The notes under the pieces: model-generated
Databases searched by the model: none
What the model was told of the DNA's origin: nothing
What the model saw: only the letters and a program-made list of their open reading frames with translations
Shown: in pieces, positions 49,101 through 61,839 of the stretch
Layout: each line of letters begins with the position of its first letter
How positions within the stretch are numbered: the first letter of the stretch is position 1
Translations under genes and position numbers: made by a program
Assembly (NCBI RefSeq): GCF_018139145.2
Contig: NC_059473.1
Coordinates: 66,260,707 to 66,324,706 of the forward strand
Source: Gymnogyps californianus
Taxonomy: Eukaryota > Chordata > Aves > Accipitriformes > Cathartidae
Direction of reading: 5' to 3'
Length of the DNA: 64,000 bases

Positions 49101-52100
49101 TTTCAAACACGTATCAGCAGTGCATGCACAGGTTGTTCTGTTTCTCTCCATTGCCATACACGTATATAGAAGAAAGATGTGCTCACTCATAAAGCAGGAT
49201 CCAAGCAGCAGCTGGACCAAGCAATCCCCACTTTGTGCACAGATGCCAATACGTAAGGTAAGCCTTACAAGACAAATAATGATAATGTGAAGGCTCAAAG
49301 TACTAGACTGAAATAGAAACTTAGGTAGGACCTCTTGACGAAACTCGGTTCTTTTACTGGCTTTAATCCATTCCAATACTTCCTAAAAGTTTGTCACAAT
49401 CACAAAAAGAAGAGGGTGAGAGTACCTTCTATTAAACCACAAAAAACATATCTTACTGCTTCATTTTAATGAGGTATTTATCAGAGTTATTGTTATTCAG
49501 TGTTTGGCAGCACAATATGAAGAAGGTGGTAAATGAAAATCCAAAAGCATTTGCTGTCCTTGCTTTCAGAGAACCATACTTTACATTTTTAGCATTAAGG
49601 AACTAATGTGGAGATCACTAATGGGTGTTTTAGAGGAACGAAGGCAATTAACATAGTGAACAGCACATCCAGTTTCATTAGATAATACAGCAGTGCTCAG
49701 TGGCCTTTAACCAGATCATCGTATGTGTTCTGTACAGAGGGATGTTAACAAAAACATCTCATAATAAACAATCAAGGAGAAATTAAATGGCAGATTAATT
49801 AAATTCAGAGCCAGGCATGCACGTGGTTAGTTTGTTTTATATATTTCACATATACAACTACGGTGAGAATAAAAACCACAATAAACATCAAGGTGCAAAG
49901 ATAAAATACTATGACAAACTGAAGATGTTTCCATCTCCCTACTAATTGAATAAATTCCTTGCAACAATTTAAAACTTTGCTTCCAGTCCCATCTGACTAC
50001 ACAACAGCAAATTAGAGACTACCTGGTCTGTAAATGCCAAAATCCTCCCATAAGATTTACTTTCTCCTTGCCTTACAAACAGATCCTCTATTTATTCCTG
50101 CTACTTCAACTTCCTTTCTATTAAACCCTTATTCTTCCCTTGTATCTGCCCTCTCTGTACCTTACTGAAAATGGCATTATACAGCCAAATCACATTTTTC
50201 TTAGCAAATTGAAAAGATTCTTTCTGACTCCTTCCACACACCTGATCAAAATTTTAAGACCCTGCATGAAGAGTAGTAGAGTCAAAGGGCAGGAGAGGCA
50301 CTGTAATACAGTGCTCCAAAGCCAGGCCTCTGTCCCAGCCTGTTGCTCTTGCATATCTACTTTAGCCTCTTCTACTTGTCATGTGACACGCAAAAAAGGT
50401 GAGCTAGGAGATTTGGCAATAGCACAGCATTTAATATTCCCATGCAACTAATAAAATGCTAAGCTTCAGCGCAAACCGTATTTAATAACTGTTACCTGTT
50501 GGAAGCACAAACTCATAAAACTAACTGGTGTTATATTAGGCCGTAATAGTGACTGTTCATTTTCACTAAAATGTTTGCCCTTGTTGTCAGCATTTGTCTA
50601 GTCAAGGGGCCTAAAACAAAGAAAACTGTCGTGTAGCGCAAAGCTGAATTAGAATAAGGTTGCATGCAGAAAACTTCGTCATATCAAAAGGCGTAAACAA
50701 TGTTCAGGTCTATTGGAATCAGTCCTTCATGTAAGTACTGTCAGCAGGCAGGTATCTCGGCTCTTGTAATGAAATCAAGAAAAGAATTGTTGGGGTTTTT
50801 TTCTGCTGGTTATATTCATCACACAATATAGCATATATATATTTGCTGACATAGATAATTATATTCTTGAGACAGCAGAACATTGCCATGTTCAAGTTTA
50901 GAGCATGCTTCTCTTCTTGCTGTGGATGAGCCAAGTTTCTACACAGCCCAGTAAAGTTCTGCTACACACATTAGTAGGAACTATAACTAATGGCACATGG
51001 ACTAGAAGAAAATCCAACATGTCACAGCAGCACATTTTCAATGCAACTGTTATGGATTTGGACTAGCAGCTTTTTGTTCACTTTGTACAAATCAGTTGTT
51101 TTAATGGAAAATTACAACAGTTTTCAGTTCTCAGTTTTTCCATCATGTGAAATGACTTAAGAATAACTGACAAGACGCAAAATTAATTTATCTTAGCTTC
51201 AGCCATCTGGAACTAAAGTGAACTAAATTAACTGAATTAAACTATTTCCCTAGGCTCTCTGAAGTCAGGGCAATGTAACTCACCCTAAAATAGATGCTAA
51301 ATGTGTGGTTTCATAATCTTTAAAAAAGCTCATAAACCACCATCCTTGCCAAAACAGACTGTTCCTCTCCAGCCCCATGCCTGCCACTGCTCCTGTCTTT
51401 TGTGCCGACAGTCATGTAGCTATACAGTAAACTGCACTGGCAAACTGAATAGGTTAAAAATTAGCTGGCAAAGGTAAAAACATTAATTTAACCACAGTTG
51501 AATTTACCATGTGGCTGCACAAATCCCCCGCACAACAAAAGGAGCCAGACTGCTTTGGTATGGTGGTAATGCCAGCTTATGCTTGAGTAAAGCTGTCATG
51601 TACCTAGAGAAGACGACGGGCAGTATGACTCCCTTTCCATTTCTCTCTCTCTAGTACGGACTGTTGGAAAAATCAATTTAATGAGATTAGACTAAATGTC
51701 ATTTATATAAAACTAAAGTTAAAGGAAATGACTAGTTAGGTGTACTACATGTCTATCTAGTGCAGTCCTAACTGTATGAAAATATTTAACCCAACAAATC
51801 AACATTTCTTAAAAACAAAGGACCAAAAGCAAATGAAATAGTTATCTGCATAAACAGAAGAGTAATTTTTTTGTTCATGAAATACAAGCTCCCCCTCATG
51901 GTCAGACCATAATGTGAATCATTCATCCATAAAACCAAAATCTGCAAATCCTGCGGGTAAAAAACAGGATTCACTTATTCACTTTTATCATCTTCAAATA
52001 GCATTTACAATATAATTATCAAAATGAAAATTGAAGCCAAAGAATTCATTAACTTTTCCAAATTCACTTAGTACTTCAAATATTCTGTAGTGTAGCAAAG

Positions 52101-55064
52101 CACAAGAAATGAAGAGTTTTTTAAAAATCACTGTAAGTGTATACGTCGCTTTTAGCTCAGGATTTCTAAAAAGACTTGGACAAAGAGTGATTAAAATACT
52201 CCTCAAACTTCTGTCATAACAGTTTAGCACTATTCCTGGTAGATAATTATATGATGCTCATGTCTTTTAATGGATTGTTGGGAAACAACTAGCAAATCAT
52301 AACTAACAGATCCATCCTAGCACTGCTCTTCCTGAACTTTTGTCTCTGGCAAACCTACGTTTACCTTGATATTAGCAGACATGCACTTACCATTATAACG
52401 CTGTACCACATTCAGACATTATTGGTATCAAACAAATTTCCATATAATTTATGGAACTAAATGGGCTCTTACAAGAAGCTGATTTAACTTCATGTATTTT
52501 CTATTGCTTGTGTTATCAATATTTCTCCTTTAACATTCATGTAGAACACAAAATAACACATGAAGTTAAAATTCACCTTAGAGCATAGCAGAAACCAAAC
52601 ATAATCTTGAAGTAGCAAAACAGTAATTCTGTAATAAACTAAACTTAGGTCTTGCAAAAAATCAAACCAGCTACAGAAGTGATCTCTCTCTACTGTTCCA
52701 TGGACAAGAACAGAATGATTAACATCCTGCAGGCAATACTGTAAATTTTTTTCCTTTCTGCCAGCTTCAGTTTTAAAATTGCAGTTTTCTAGGGACACAA
52801 GTTATATCGCAGGCAAGCTGTACTAGGAGCCAGAATAAACTTGACAATTAATTTCTGTCAAACATATATAACCTCACAGCAGTATATATGAAGAGCTAAT
52901 AGCAATCTTCACACAGATCCTGACAATAGCAGTCCAGCAGAAAAGAGTTTCCAATGTCTTCTCTTGCAGCTGTCTCTCTAAAATTGTGTAATCACGATAC
53001 TATCCACAGAGCAGGAATACTAGGCATAATTTTGACATACAGCCTGTTTTGAATTAATATATGAAACGTATTACAGAAAATAAGCTCAATGGCACATTTC
53101 TGCTAATACGATTCTTTACATTAGAAGGTATATTTATTGTGTCAAGTACAGCCCAGAAAGTACCCAAAATGCAACACCTTGAGTAGGAGGTTTGGCCCTG
53201 AGAGGACTGTCTGCTAATGTGTTGTAAAAACTGCACGCGAACTAAACTGTGTTGCAATTAACTCTGTAAGTGTAGTCTTGAGTTAAAGGAATTATACATG
53301 ATACCTGATACGCTTGGGGAAAGGGGTGGGAATCCTAATGACTCTCTTGTTTCCCTCATCAGTTCTGAAGAGTTCACATGGATTCTTTTGTTTAATATTA
53401 TTTCATATTCCAAATTGCACTGCCCTGAAGGACATCTGTGTAATAAGAAATAATCTATTTTTATCAGGTTACTTATATTCAATTCTTTGCAATTTAATCT
53501 AATGAAGACATATGTAGAAACTATTTAGTGTATTCGTTTTCTTCCTACTCATACCTGGCCTTTCCACTAACTTAATATGTAACTAAGCTAACTTTTGAAA
53601 CACACTTGTATAATCTCCAGTGTTACATAATTACAGACCTAAAGTCTTTTTTTCTGGCAGAAGCATCAGTACAAAAACTGAATTTGCTTTCATGAATTAT
53701 AGGTTACCTGTTATGAAATAATATTAGCACTTCCAAGAAGGCATAAAAAGATGCTCTGAAATCAGCAGCAATTCAGAAGTTACAGTTATGACAGTCACTA
53801 AGAAATGTTAAGATAGCATATCCTGAAGTCATACCCATTAAATACTTTCAGTCATTTTACGATTTTCTTCTGGTAACGTTCAGCTCCCTACCCTGTTTCA
53901 GAACTAAATCCAGACGAAACAAACATCATTGTACAAGTCTAGAGACTGAACGATAGGCCTAAGGCCAAGAAATGATCCATTGGGTTGGCAAAAGTAAGCA
54001 CTGAAATAAGAAACATTTTTACTAAACAGCAGTGTTAAGTGAAAATAATAATATACAGCTGTAGTTCTAATATAAGCAAAGAATGCTCACCAGTGAGTAT
54101 CAGTAGTTATGCTTCACAAAGAAAACAGAGGTTTGCTTGCTTGCTAAATTTGACTGTACTATGAGTTTGTCTACTAGGAAGGACTGTCAAACTGAAAAAC
54201 AAAGGTCGAAATCTGATCTCATCTTTACTTGGCTAATTCTGATCAAAATCTGGTTCACTAGTCTAAGATGTGTAGAAAATCACTCATAACAAACTCCTTT
54301 ATTTCCTGTAGTTAAAAGATATTTGGCTCTCCATGTCTAGCAACTTCAATTATTTTGGAGTTCTTAACTATAAACTTCTCAAAATCAAAAGTTACTGTCA
54401 CTAACAGAAACCATTCATCTCCTTTCACAAGAGGTATTGAAAGGGAATACAGTTTATGAATTATCTCACTGTTTATAAAACAGCACACATACAATATTCT
54501 GTCATCTTTAGAAGAAATATAAAGACAAACTCAAAGGATGAGGAAGCATAGCGTCCAAAGGACTAAAGAAATACTTGGTAGATTCAATCTTTGAAATAAT
54601 TGTGGAATTATTTGACAACTGAAACCTCCCTGGAACCGTAAGAACTGTTCAATTTCTACCATACTGAATATAAGAAATACTTCTCTATCCAGCGCTGCTT
54701 AAGATAATAAAGCATTGCCCAATAACAGCATAAGCAATTTGGTAAGCTGAAAAGCTCAGTCTTCTATTCAACCTTTCTTTAAAATGTAAGTTAAAAAATA
54801 CTCAACATTTTGTAGATGCACTTCAGAAATTAAACTAATGAATTGCTAGAGAAAGCACTGTATAAATAAAGACTTTTTCCATTTTTTCTCTGCACTGGAC
54901 TGCAAAGAGGTAGCGTGACAGCAGCAGTCTTTGCTACTCTGCAAAATGTCTTATATGGGTTATTGCACTATTAAAAAATGGTGTGACCTCACATTCCTCA
55001 GAGCACAAAAGATAATTCATCAATACTGAAAAACTCTTTTAAAGAGTCTTTCCAAGGAATACTT

Positions 55065-55315
55065 GGAATTGCTGGGATAGTTTTAAAGGACACCAGTGAA
55101 TTACAGACAGTACTGTTCTCTGAGAATTTTTATTTAATAACTGTAAACAACATAGTTTAAGTATAGACCCATAGACAGATAAAAAACTCCACTCTACCTT
55201 GTTTTGGTCTAGGTACTGACTGCTGTTTCTCAGCTGATATTTATACTCCTTTTAATTTATATATTCCTACTGACTTGAACTGTATCTTTGGATGCACTTT
55301 ATCTGACTGGCAAAG
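55065..55315 (+). repeat. Left arm of a long inverted repeat
   Basis: This arm is the reverse complement of 55860-56113. Matching anchors are ttacagacagtactgttctc at 55101 (partner ending at 56076) and ctgtatctttg at 55280 (partner starting at 55884). In the core around 55198-55268 about 66 of 71 bases agree by eye; the outer parts are more diverged and contain small gaps. The arms are separated by about 545 bp. It does not match an element I know. Confidence 0.9.
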
Positions 55316-55859
55316 GCAGTGGCCTTAGCTCCACTGTTACTACAGAACTGAGAGTTTTGCTCTTGAAGTGAACATGTGGGTGCACATGCATAGTGAGTAG
55401 CATGTACCTGCCACATCTTTCAGTAACTTCCTAATTGCTAAAGGAAGGCAATGAACATTGAACAAGCCACAGACTAGTTCCATAACTGCTCCAAAAAAAA
55501 ATTTCAGGCTAAACCAGCATGGAATCCAACTCCATTACTCTGGCAGATGAGTCATGTCCTTCTCCTGAATTCCCCTTATCCTCCAGGGGTCCAGAGAAAG
55601 TCCAGATTTTAGTTTATACAAAAATGGAAGTGTATGTATAAAGTACATATATATACCTATACATATATACATGTGTGTATCTATGCACTTATACATGTGG
55701 GAGTGGTAAGTTACAGTTAATTCACTGAGATTTAAGAGTGATATGTATAACACACAGTAAACACAAAACTCAAAGACTCCCCAGACCATGGAAGAGGAAA
55801 GAATGTCACTATCTCTCAGTGCTCTACTGAGCATGAACACAAAGGAGAGAACTATGTAA

Positions 55860-56113
55860 CTTTGCAAGTCTGGTAAGACGCATCAAAGATACAGTTCTTA
55901 AAGTCAGTAAGTATGAATATACAAATTGAAAGGAGTATAAATATCAGCTGAGAAACAGCAGACAGTACTTGGACCAAAACAAGGTAGAATGGAGTCTTTA
56001 TATCCATCTACAAACCTGCACTACGTTTTTTACATATACTAAATAAAAAGATATCAGAGAACAGTACTGTCTGTAATTCATTAATATCCTTTTGAACTAT
56101 GCTGGCAAATTCG
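55860..56113 (-). repeat. Right arm of a long inverted repeat
   Basis: Partner of the arm at 55065-55315, in reverse orientation. It ends only about 130 bp from the AKAP7 exon at 56246-56406. Transcribed AKAP7 pre-mRNA could fold the two arms into a long duplex on the 3' side of that exon. Origin may be a transposon pair, a MITE-like element, or an inverted local duplication. Confidence 0.9.
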
Positions 56114-56245
56114 TTATGTAGCCTTTGCAGTTGTTAAAGGTAAATTAATGTTGACTAAATCAGCACCAACTTATCTTTGTGCTCCATTCTCATCTACATT
56201 GTCAAAAAGTCTTTAAAGCACTTAAACTAGATTGACAAGTTGTAC

Positions 56246-56406
56246 CTGCTATTTCCGTAAGTATAGTTGTATGATCATTTTCTGCCAACTTCACAAATCC
56301 AACTTCATTTTTGAAGTGATCAATTCCTTGAAAAGATAAATCCACAATTTTTCCTTTCAGGAGATCTTCTACAAAATCCTTGCTGTCTGAAAGAGCACCA
56401 ACTGCT
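56246..56406 (-). CDS. AKAP7: AKAP7 long-isoform coding exon, central domain core
   Basis: Second AKAP7 exon in the window (161 nt). It begins in phase 2 after a pyrimidine-rich acceptor (cctcttgacag) and ends in phase 1 before GTACAA. Joined to the preceding exon it restores an ATA codon and reads IAVGALSDSKDFVEDLLKGK, then SFQGIDHFKNEVGFVKLAEN and the stretch ending ILTEIA. Mammalian AKAP7 has ALLELKPFIEELLQGK, FQGIGTF and NQVGFVKLAEGDH at the same places. The segment supplies beta strands of the 2H-phosphoesterase-like domain. The 3' side of the preceding intron and the 5' side of the next contain no other recognisable coding segment. An inverted repeat arm starts only about 130 bp past the donor side (lower coordinates). 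Confidence 0.94.
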
Positions 56407-59400
56407 CTGTCAAGAGGAAAGAAAATATCTATATGAAAGTCAAATATATTAATACTGTTTACATTGCTATTAATCATTATATCCAAAAAATCTCACAAAG
56501 TTTTATTAGTATCAATTTATTATCTACTCAGGTACTTTTGCACTACTTCCTATCAATGCAGTCAGTATTATTATTACCATTTTATAAAGGTAAACTTTAT
56601 AAAGGCATACACCCTGCTGTAAAACCACAGAAATAATAAGGCAGACCTGGCAGCAGGTGTAATTCCTCGAAACAATTTATCTCAGTCCTCAAGGTGACTA
56701 GATATTAAGATGATAGTGTCTCTATTACTCTGTGCATCCCATTTAAATAAGATGCTTACTCGGAAGCATTTGGGTTTCCATTCTTAAATTAATTAACTTT
56801 TTTTATCTCCTGATAGCTCAACTGAACACTCTAAGATTCTGCTTCATTCAAAGTTACTACAGAGTGTTACTTAATATTACAAACAGAGGTTAGTGACATT
56901 ATATATACGTAATGATAAAATTATATGGAAATTACTATTAAGCTTATTGAGAACTGTTATTAAAAGAAGTACTATCTAAATTGATGCTTACTTTCTTTAA
57001 GAGATAAGTAGCATGCACACATAATCTACATGTAACTTAAGAAACAGGAGCAAGCCTGGTAACCTTTTAATAATTATTTTAATTAGCCACATTAAGTGTA
57101 TGTACAATTACATGAAATATTTGTTTTGACCTGGACTTGAAGTGATTCACATGCTAAACAAAAACTATATAAACATTCTTAGTCTCTTCTAAAAGATCTC
57201 TCACATGCTCACAGTTTTTAATTCTATTCAATGAAACTGAATTTAAACTTTTCACTAAACTGATGTTGACTTTACAAACACTAGATGGCAGTAACAGGTT
57301 AAAAACTCTGGAGAGTTTATTTTACTTTTTCTGACCTAGCTGGATGAAAGCCATCACCGTGACTTCTAAAGTAGGCTAAATTATATTCTTTAAGCCTGTA
57401 CAATTACAAACAACTCTACACACGTTTCCATTGTGTTTAACAAGATGGACTCTTGATGAAAACTATGCATTTAATTGAAACCTAGGCCAGGTTAAGAAAG
57501 ATGTTAAGGTTGATTACATGACAAAATATCCTTGATTGATATAGTCCTCCTGTGGTTTTTTTATAGGGCTTTAATCTACAGCCTAGAAGTACTTTAGCTC
57601 CTATATAACCACTTTAAACAACAATGCCATTACTTGTTCCTTGGCAAAGATATTTTTCTCTGAGCATAGTCTCTGCCACTTACCCACCCTTTTATCACCA
57701 TTAGACAAGCCTGTTCCTGTGTCTTCCATATGCGCTATACTTCAAGACCTTTCAAAAACGCCATCTAATACCATTATACCTGTCAGATTACTTCACAGGT
57801 AATCATGTGTAGATTTATTTACCAACATGAACCTGAAAATTGTTCCAAAACAAGGACAAATATTTCAAATACACTGTGTCAAAGATTGCAGTGAGCTTTC
57901 ACGTAGTGAATCATTCACATACCTAAAACCCACCTCTGGAATCTTTGCATCTGAGAACTGGTACACAGAGAGTAATGGAAAGCTCTGTTCCCCAGCTGAA
58001 CAAAGATTTACAGTTCCATACTGTAGGGTGTGCTGCACAACTCACTGACCAGCTCAACTCTACCTCATGGGGTCTATGAAAGGTCAATTCAAACAGTGCA
58101 GTGTGTTTTCAGTTTAGCACTGTGTCACTGAAGATTTGGTTCTACTTTTTCTTTTATACATAATCTTGTAACACTAAAATATTTCAGAAAATAGTTGTCA
58201 TCTCACTGTAGCATATTTTGTATTTTTGTATTCTATCAATCACTTTATAACGTGTAACAATTGCTTTGTAAGAATAACGCACAAGGACAAACATTTCCAC
58301 TGAAGTCAATAGCAAAAAACACAACAGTGGTATTTTCTTTTTATTCCATATCAAATAGTATTTACGATGCCAAATAGTAGTTACACTCAGTGCAACTAAC
58401 CCACAGGGATAACAAAAAAGTTTACAAGCATTTTGCTCCAAAGTGGAGAAAGGAAACAAAAAAAGAATTAAGCAGCATATTCTAAATGAATACAAAGTAG
58501 GATTATAGAAGCAGTGCCTGTTTTTTTCTATATTGTTGTAATGTATTGTAGCACTTTAAAATGATGTAGTTTCTTTTTAGAAATTTCTGAATTGTTAATT
58601 TTGATTACTTGTTAGAAAAAGCAACCTTGCAAAAAAAGCCAAACTGAATCCTCTCAGCTCTCACATTTACAATGAAAAGGTTAGATTCACAGAGTCTTTG
58701 ATACATAACAGGCAAGAAGAACTTGACACTATAGTCTTGTAATGAAGGCATTTACTGCGAAGGCAGGCATCCTGATTTCTAGCACCTGATTCCATGACTA
58801 TGCATACAGTTAGCATGGACTAGAAGTCCATTGCATGAAGTGAGTGCTGTTATGACTCTTGCTTGCTTGCTTTCTTAATGGTTTTTAAAATCTCACATTC
58901 CTGATTTCATATAGTCCTACAAAAAGAGATGTAAAGTGCATTCATGAAGGCTAGACCACAGCCAATCAGTTAGGAAACTCGCATGGGAATTGCAGGTCTG
59001 GATTCCCTTAAAAAGAGCAGCCTGGAATACAGATCTTCCATTTTCAGGGTGAAAGCTGTATGTACTAAAATACCAAGCAAAGGGCTTTGTGCTGAACTGA
59101 ATGTTATGTTTAGCACATTCTTATCATGCGTTTTGACTTCAAATAGCATTCAACACATTTCATTTCTGTATAGACAGAGGCACTATTGTGCAAACACAGT
59201 AGAAAAACTGTAGATATCTAAGTAACTTAATGGATCCAGACCTGAGGATCTGTGAACTCTCAGATGCCCAGCTGACTAGCTGCACTTTGTTTGAGGGATT
59301 ACTCTCACCCTACGTTACACACAGGTTCTTTTGCCAGTCTGGATCTTGGTTTCTTTCCATTAACCTCGTATCAAAAATTGGTGAAGCAAAGAAAGGAAAA

Positions 59401-61702
59401 TTCAACTTTTTACTCTTCAAGTTCTCCCAAAAGATTAAACAGAAAACATCAGTTATAAAAAAAAAAAAATAAGAATCCTGTATAATAGAAAATGCAATCT
59501 AGAATACCTGAGGATAGCTGAGCTAGATACCTGTAGAAGGCATCTGGCCAGGGAAGGGGTGAATCACTGGGGAAGCTGCTGCTGACTAGAGGACAGCTCC
59601 TGGGTGCCTGGACTGTGGAGTTCTGCTGGGAGAGGCAGAGAAGAACTCCGTAAGTGCGTGCTTCGGTGGCAGTCGGACAGTGAGAGCTGAGAAGGAGCTC
59701 AAGGAGTAGCAGAAGATACTGAATTTGAGAATATTTGTTTTGACATACAGTTTAGGACTCTAAAAAATGTTCATGAGGAGGCACACTTGCCTTTGAGATA
59801 ACCTCTCACATTCCCTTTTTCAAAAGTTCATACTTCAAACCCTTTTTAAAAAAATCTTGCGCACACAGTCGGTGGTTGTTCTCACTGATTTTCAGGTGCT
59901 ACCACAGTTTGCTCATCAGCCAGGGCAGGAGGAAGCTGGTGTGCCTGGTCCAGGAGACAAAAGGCACATGGAGAGGAGAGGGAGTCCAACAGATCTACTA
60001 TCCTTTGCTTTCCTTTCTATTCTCTGTTCCTGGCTATCTGTTTCTCTCCCTTTAGATCAGACCGTTGGAGACGAGGATGCTGACAGACTCACATCGTCAC
60101 AGGAGAAGTAAGAGTGTAGAGGCCTCAGGGATATAGCATTCAAGGAAACAAGTGTGAAAAACAAGCAGGTATCACATTATTTTCAGATGTGTTAAATGTT
60201 TTTACCCAAAATACTTCTACTTATTAGAAGCATGCCCTTGACTACCAAATGGTTCCTACATTCTATCTTGGATTCTTGCTTTCTTATGAGCAGTCTGCAC
60301 TTTGACAGCCAAACCTTCTGAAGGAAAAAATTACTCAACACACGCTTATTAGAGACAATATTTTGTAAGTGTATTACCATAACCAAAGCAATGTCTCACT
60401 GCACTTATTCATTATTTGATCTAGATAATTCAGTACATGGACCGCATGCCTGCTAACACTGCGGAGAAAACTAGTAAGAGATATATATATGTGACAGAGG
60501 GCCCCTGAAAGAACTCATCTGGGGGAGATGAAACTGAGAGGCTTCTCTTTCACAGAATTATAAGGATCTGATGAATTTTGATTCATTAGCAATTCACTAC
60601 AGAATTGACACATAAGCAATGGAGATGTTTGTAGAATGTTTGTAGATGTTTGTAGAATGCCAGTAGGCCATTTATCAGCATTTTACATAATACTCTGTTA
60701 CAGTTACCGAAGTGTTTGCAATCTCAATTCTGCAATTATAATGTGCGAATATAGAGACATCACATATGCAGGCATTGGGCACCACATCTAAATAGAAACT
60801 GTTGAGAAAGTCTGTGTAAAGCAGGACTATAAAATACAATGTATGTTTTAATTTCAAGTCAAAATTACAGCTAGACACACAAATTATTATTCTGAACATT
60901 CATAAATTACAGCTGTATAGACTTAAAAGTCTGAACATCTTCATATTAACCATTGAACTTGTACGTTAAAGTAGGCTTGTCAGATAGCAGTACAGCATGT
61001 GATAAACAGTAAAAAACACCAAAGAACTGCATTTTTAAGCAAGTAGTCGCATCTAACACTTAGACACATGACGTCATTGTATAATACATACGCCTTTCCA
61101 CAACTTTTCTACCTTTTATATGATCAAAAAAAATCAGCTATATCACTGAAGCAACATAAAAATTACACTTTTGATAAGCTCTAATAGCCACCTCTCTTTT
61201 AGTGTACTTAAATTCTGAGTATAATAAATTCATTTGGGGACATTAAAAAAACTATAACTGCATAAGGCATTAGCTTGGAGCTAAGGTTTATTTCATTAAA
61301 GTCTTTCAGTGACAATTACTAATGTGGCTTATAACATTTGCTAAGCTATGAAATTCTGAAAATTCTCCTGTTAATCTGTTCAGTGTCACCTATATCAAAA
61401 CATTGTTTTAAAATAATTACTTTAGCAAACATGAGATTTGTGCATGCAAGTTCAGCACACAGTAAGAAAAATGCAAGGGAAAAAAGCACACTTTGTTCAG
61501 AGCTCATGACGTACCATAAGTTATGAAAATGGCTAATATTAAGATTAGCATTTTAAGAACAACATGAATTAAATGTTCAGTAACCCTAGTAATTTCGGGC
61601 TGTGTATTGCAAAAAATAAGCATCAGTTACCCCTTCTAGTCTTTTTATGAATTTCTCCAGCAAAAATACTTGTATATGCTTAATTTAACACCAAATACCT
61701 AC
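56407..61702 (-). other. AKAP7: AKAP7 intron, 5.3 kb
   Basis: A phase-2 intron between two confirmed exons. A patch at about 59520-60110 is GC-richer than the surroundings and has open frames on the plus strand, but no recognisable protein. A small tandem repetition of gatgtttgtagaat occurs at about 60624-60659. Nothing else stands out. Confidence 0.85.
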
Positions 61703-61839
61703 ATGCTAATTTCTTCTTCATTGGCTAAATGCATCACTAACATGGTGACATGCAACGAGCCAGAGCGAACCATTGCTTTGGAAAGCCTTTGATCCTTTTG
61801 TATTATTGCATCTTGGACAGCCTGAATACTGCCAGTAAT
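61703..61839 (-). CDS. AKAP7: AKAP7 long-isoform coding exon, first 2H motif
   Basis: This is an internal exon of AKAP7, which tethers PKA and whose central domain belongs to the 2H phosphoesterase superfamily. Read on the minus strand it runs from a phase-0 start after ...ttcttcccag to a phase-2 end before GTAGGT (137 nt). It translates as ITGSIQAVQDAIIQKDQRLS and continues through KAMVRSGSLHVTMLVMHLANEEEIS. This lines up residue for residue with the mammalian gamma/delta isoform stretch around IIQQDERLAKAM and HITLLVMQL. The H-V-T triplet is the first of the two H-x-T motifs that define the 2H fold. A later donor is excluded because the next in-frame codon is TAG. The upstream exons (nuclear localisation region and the PNYF segment) were not found up to 64000. 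Identification is by recalled family sequence, not by a search. Confidence 0.93.
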
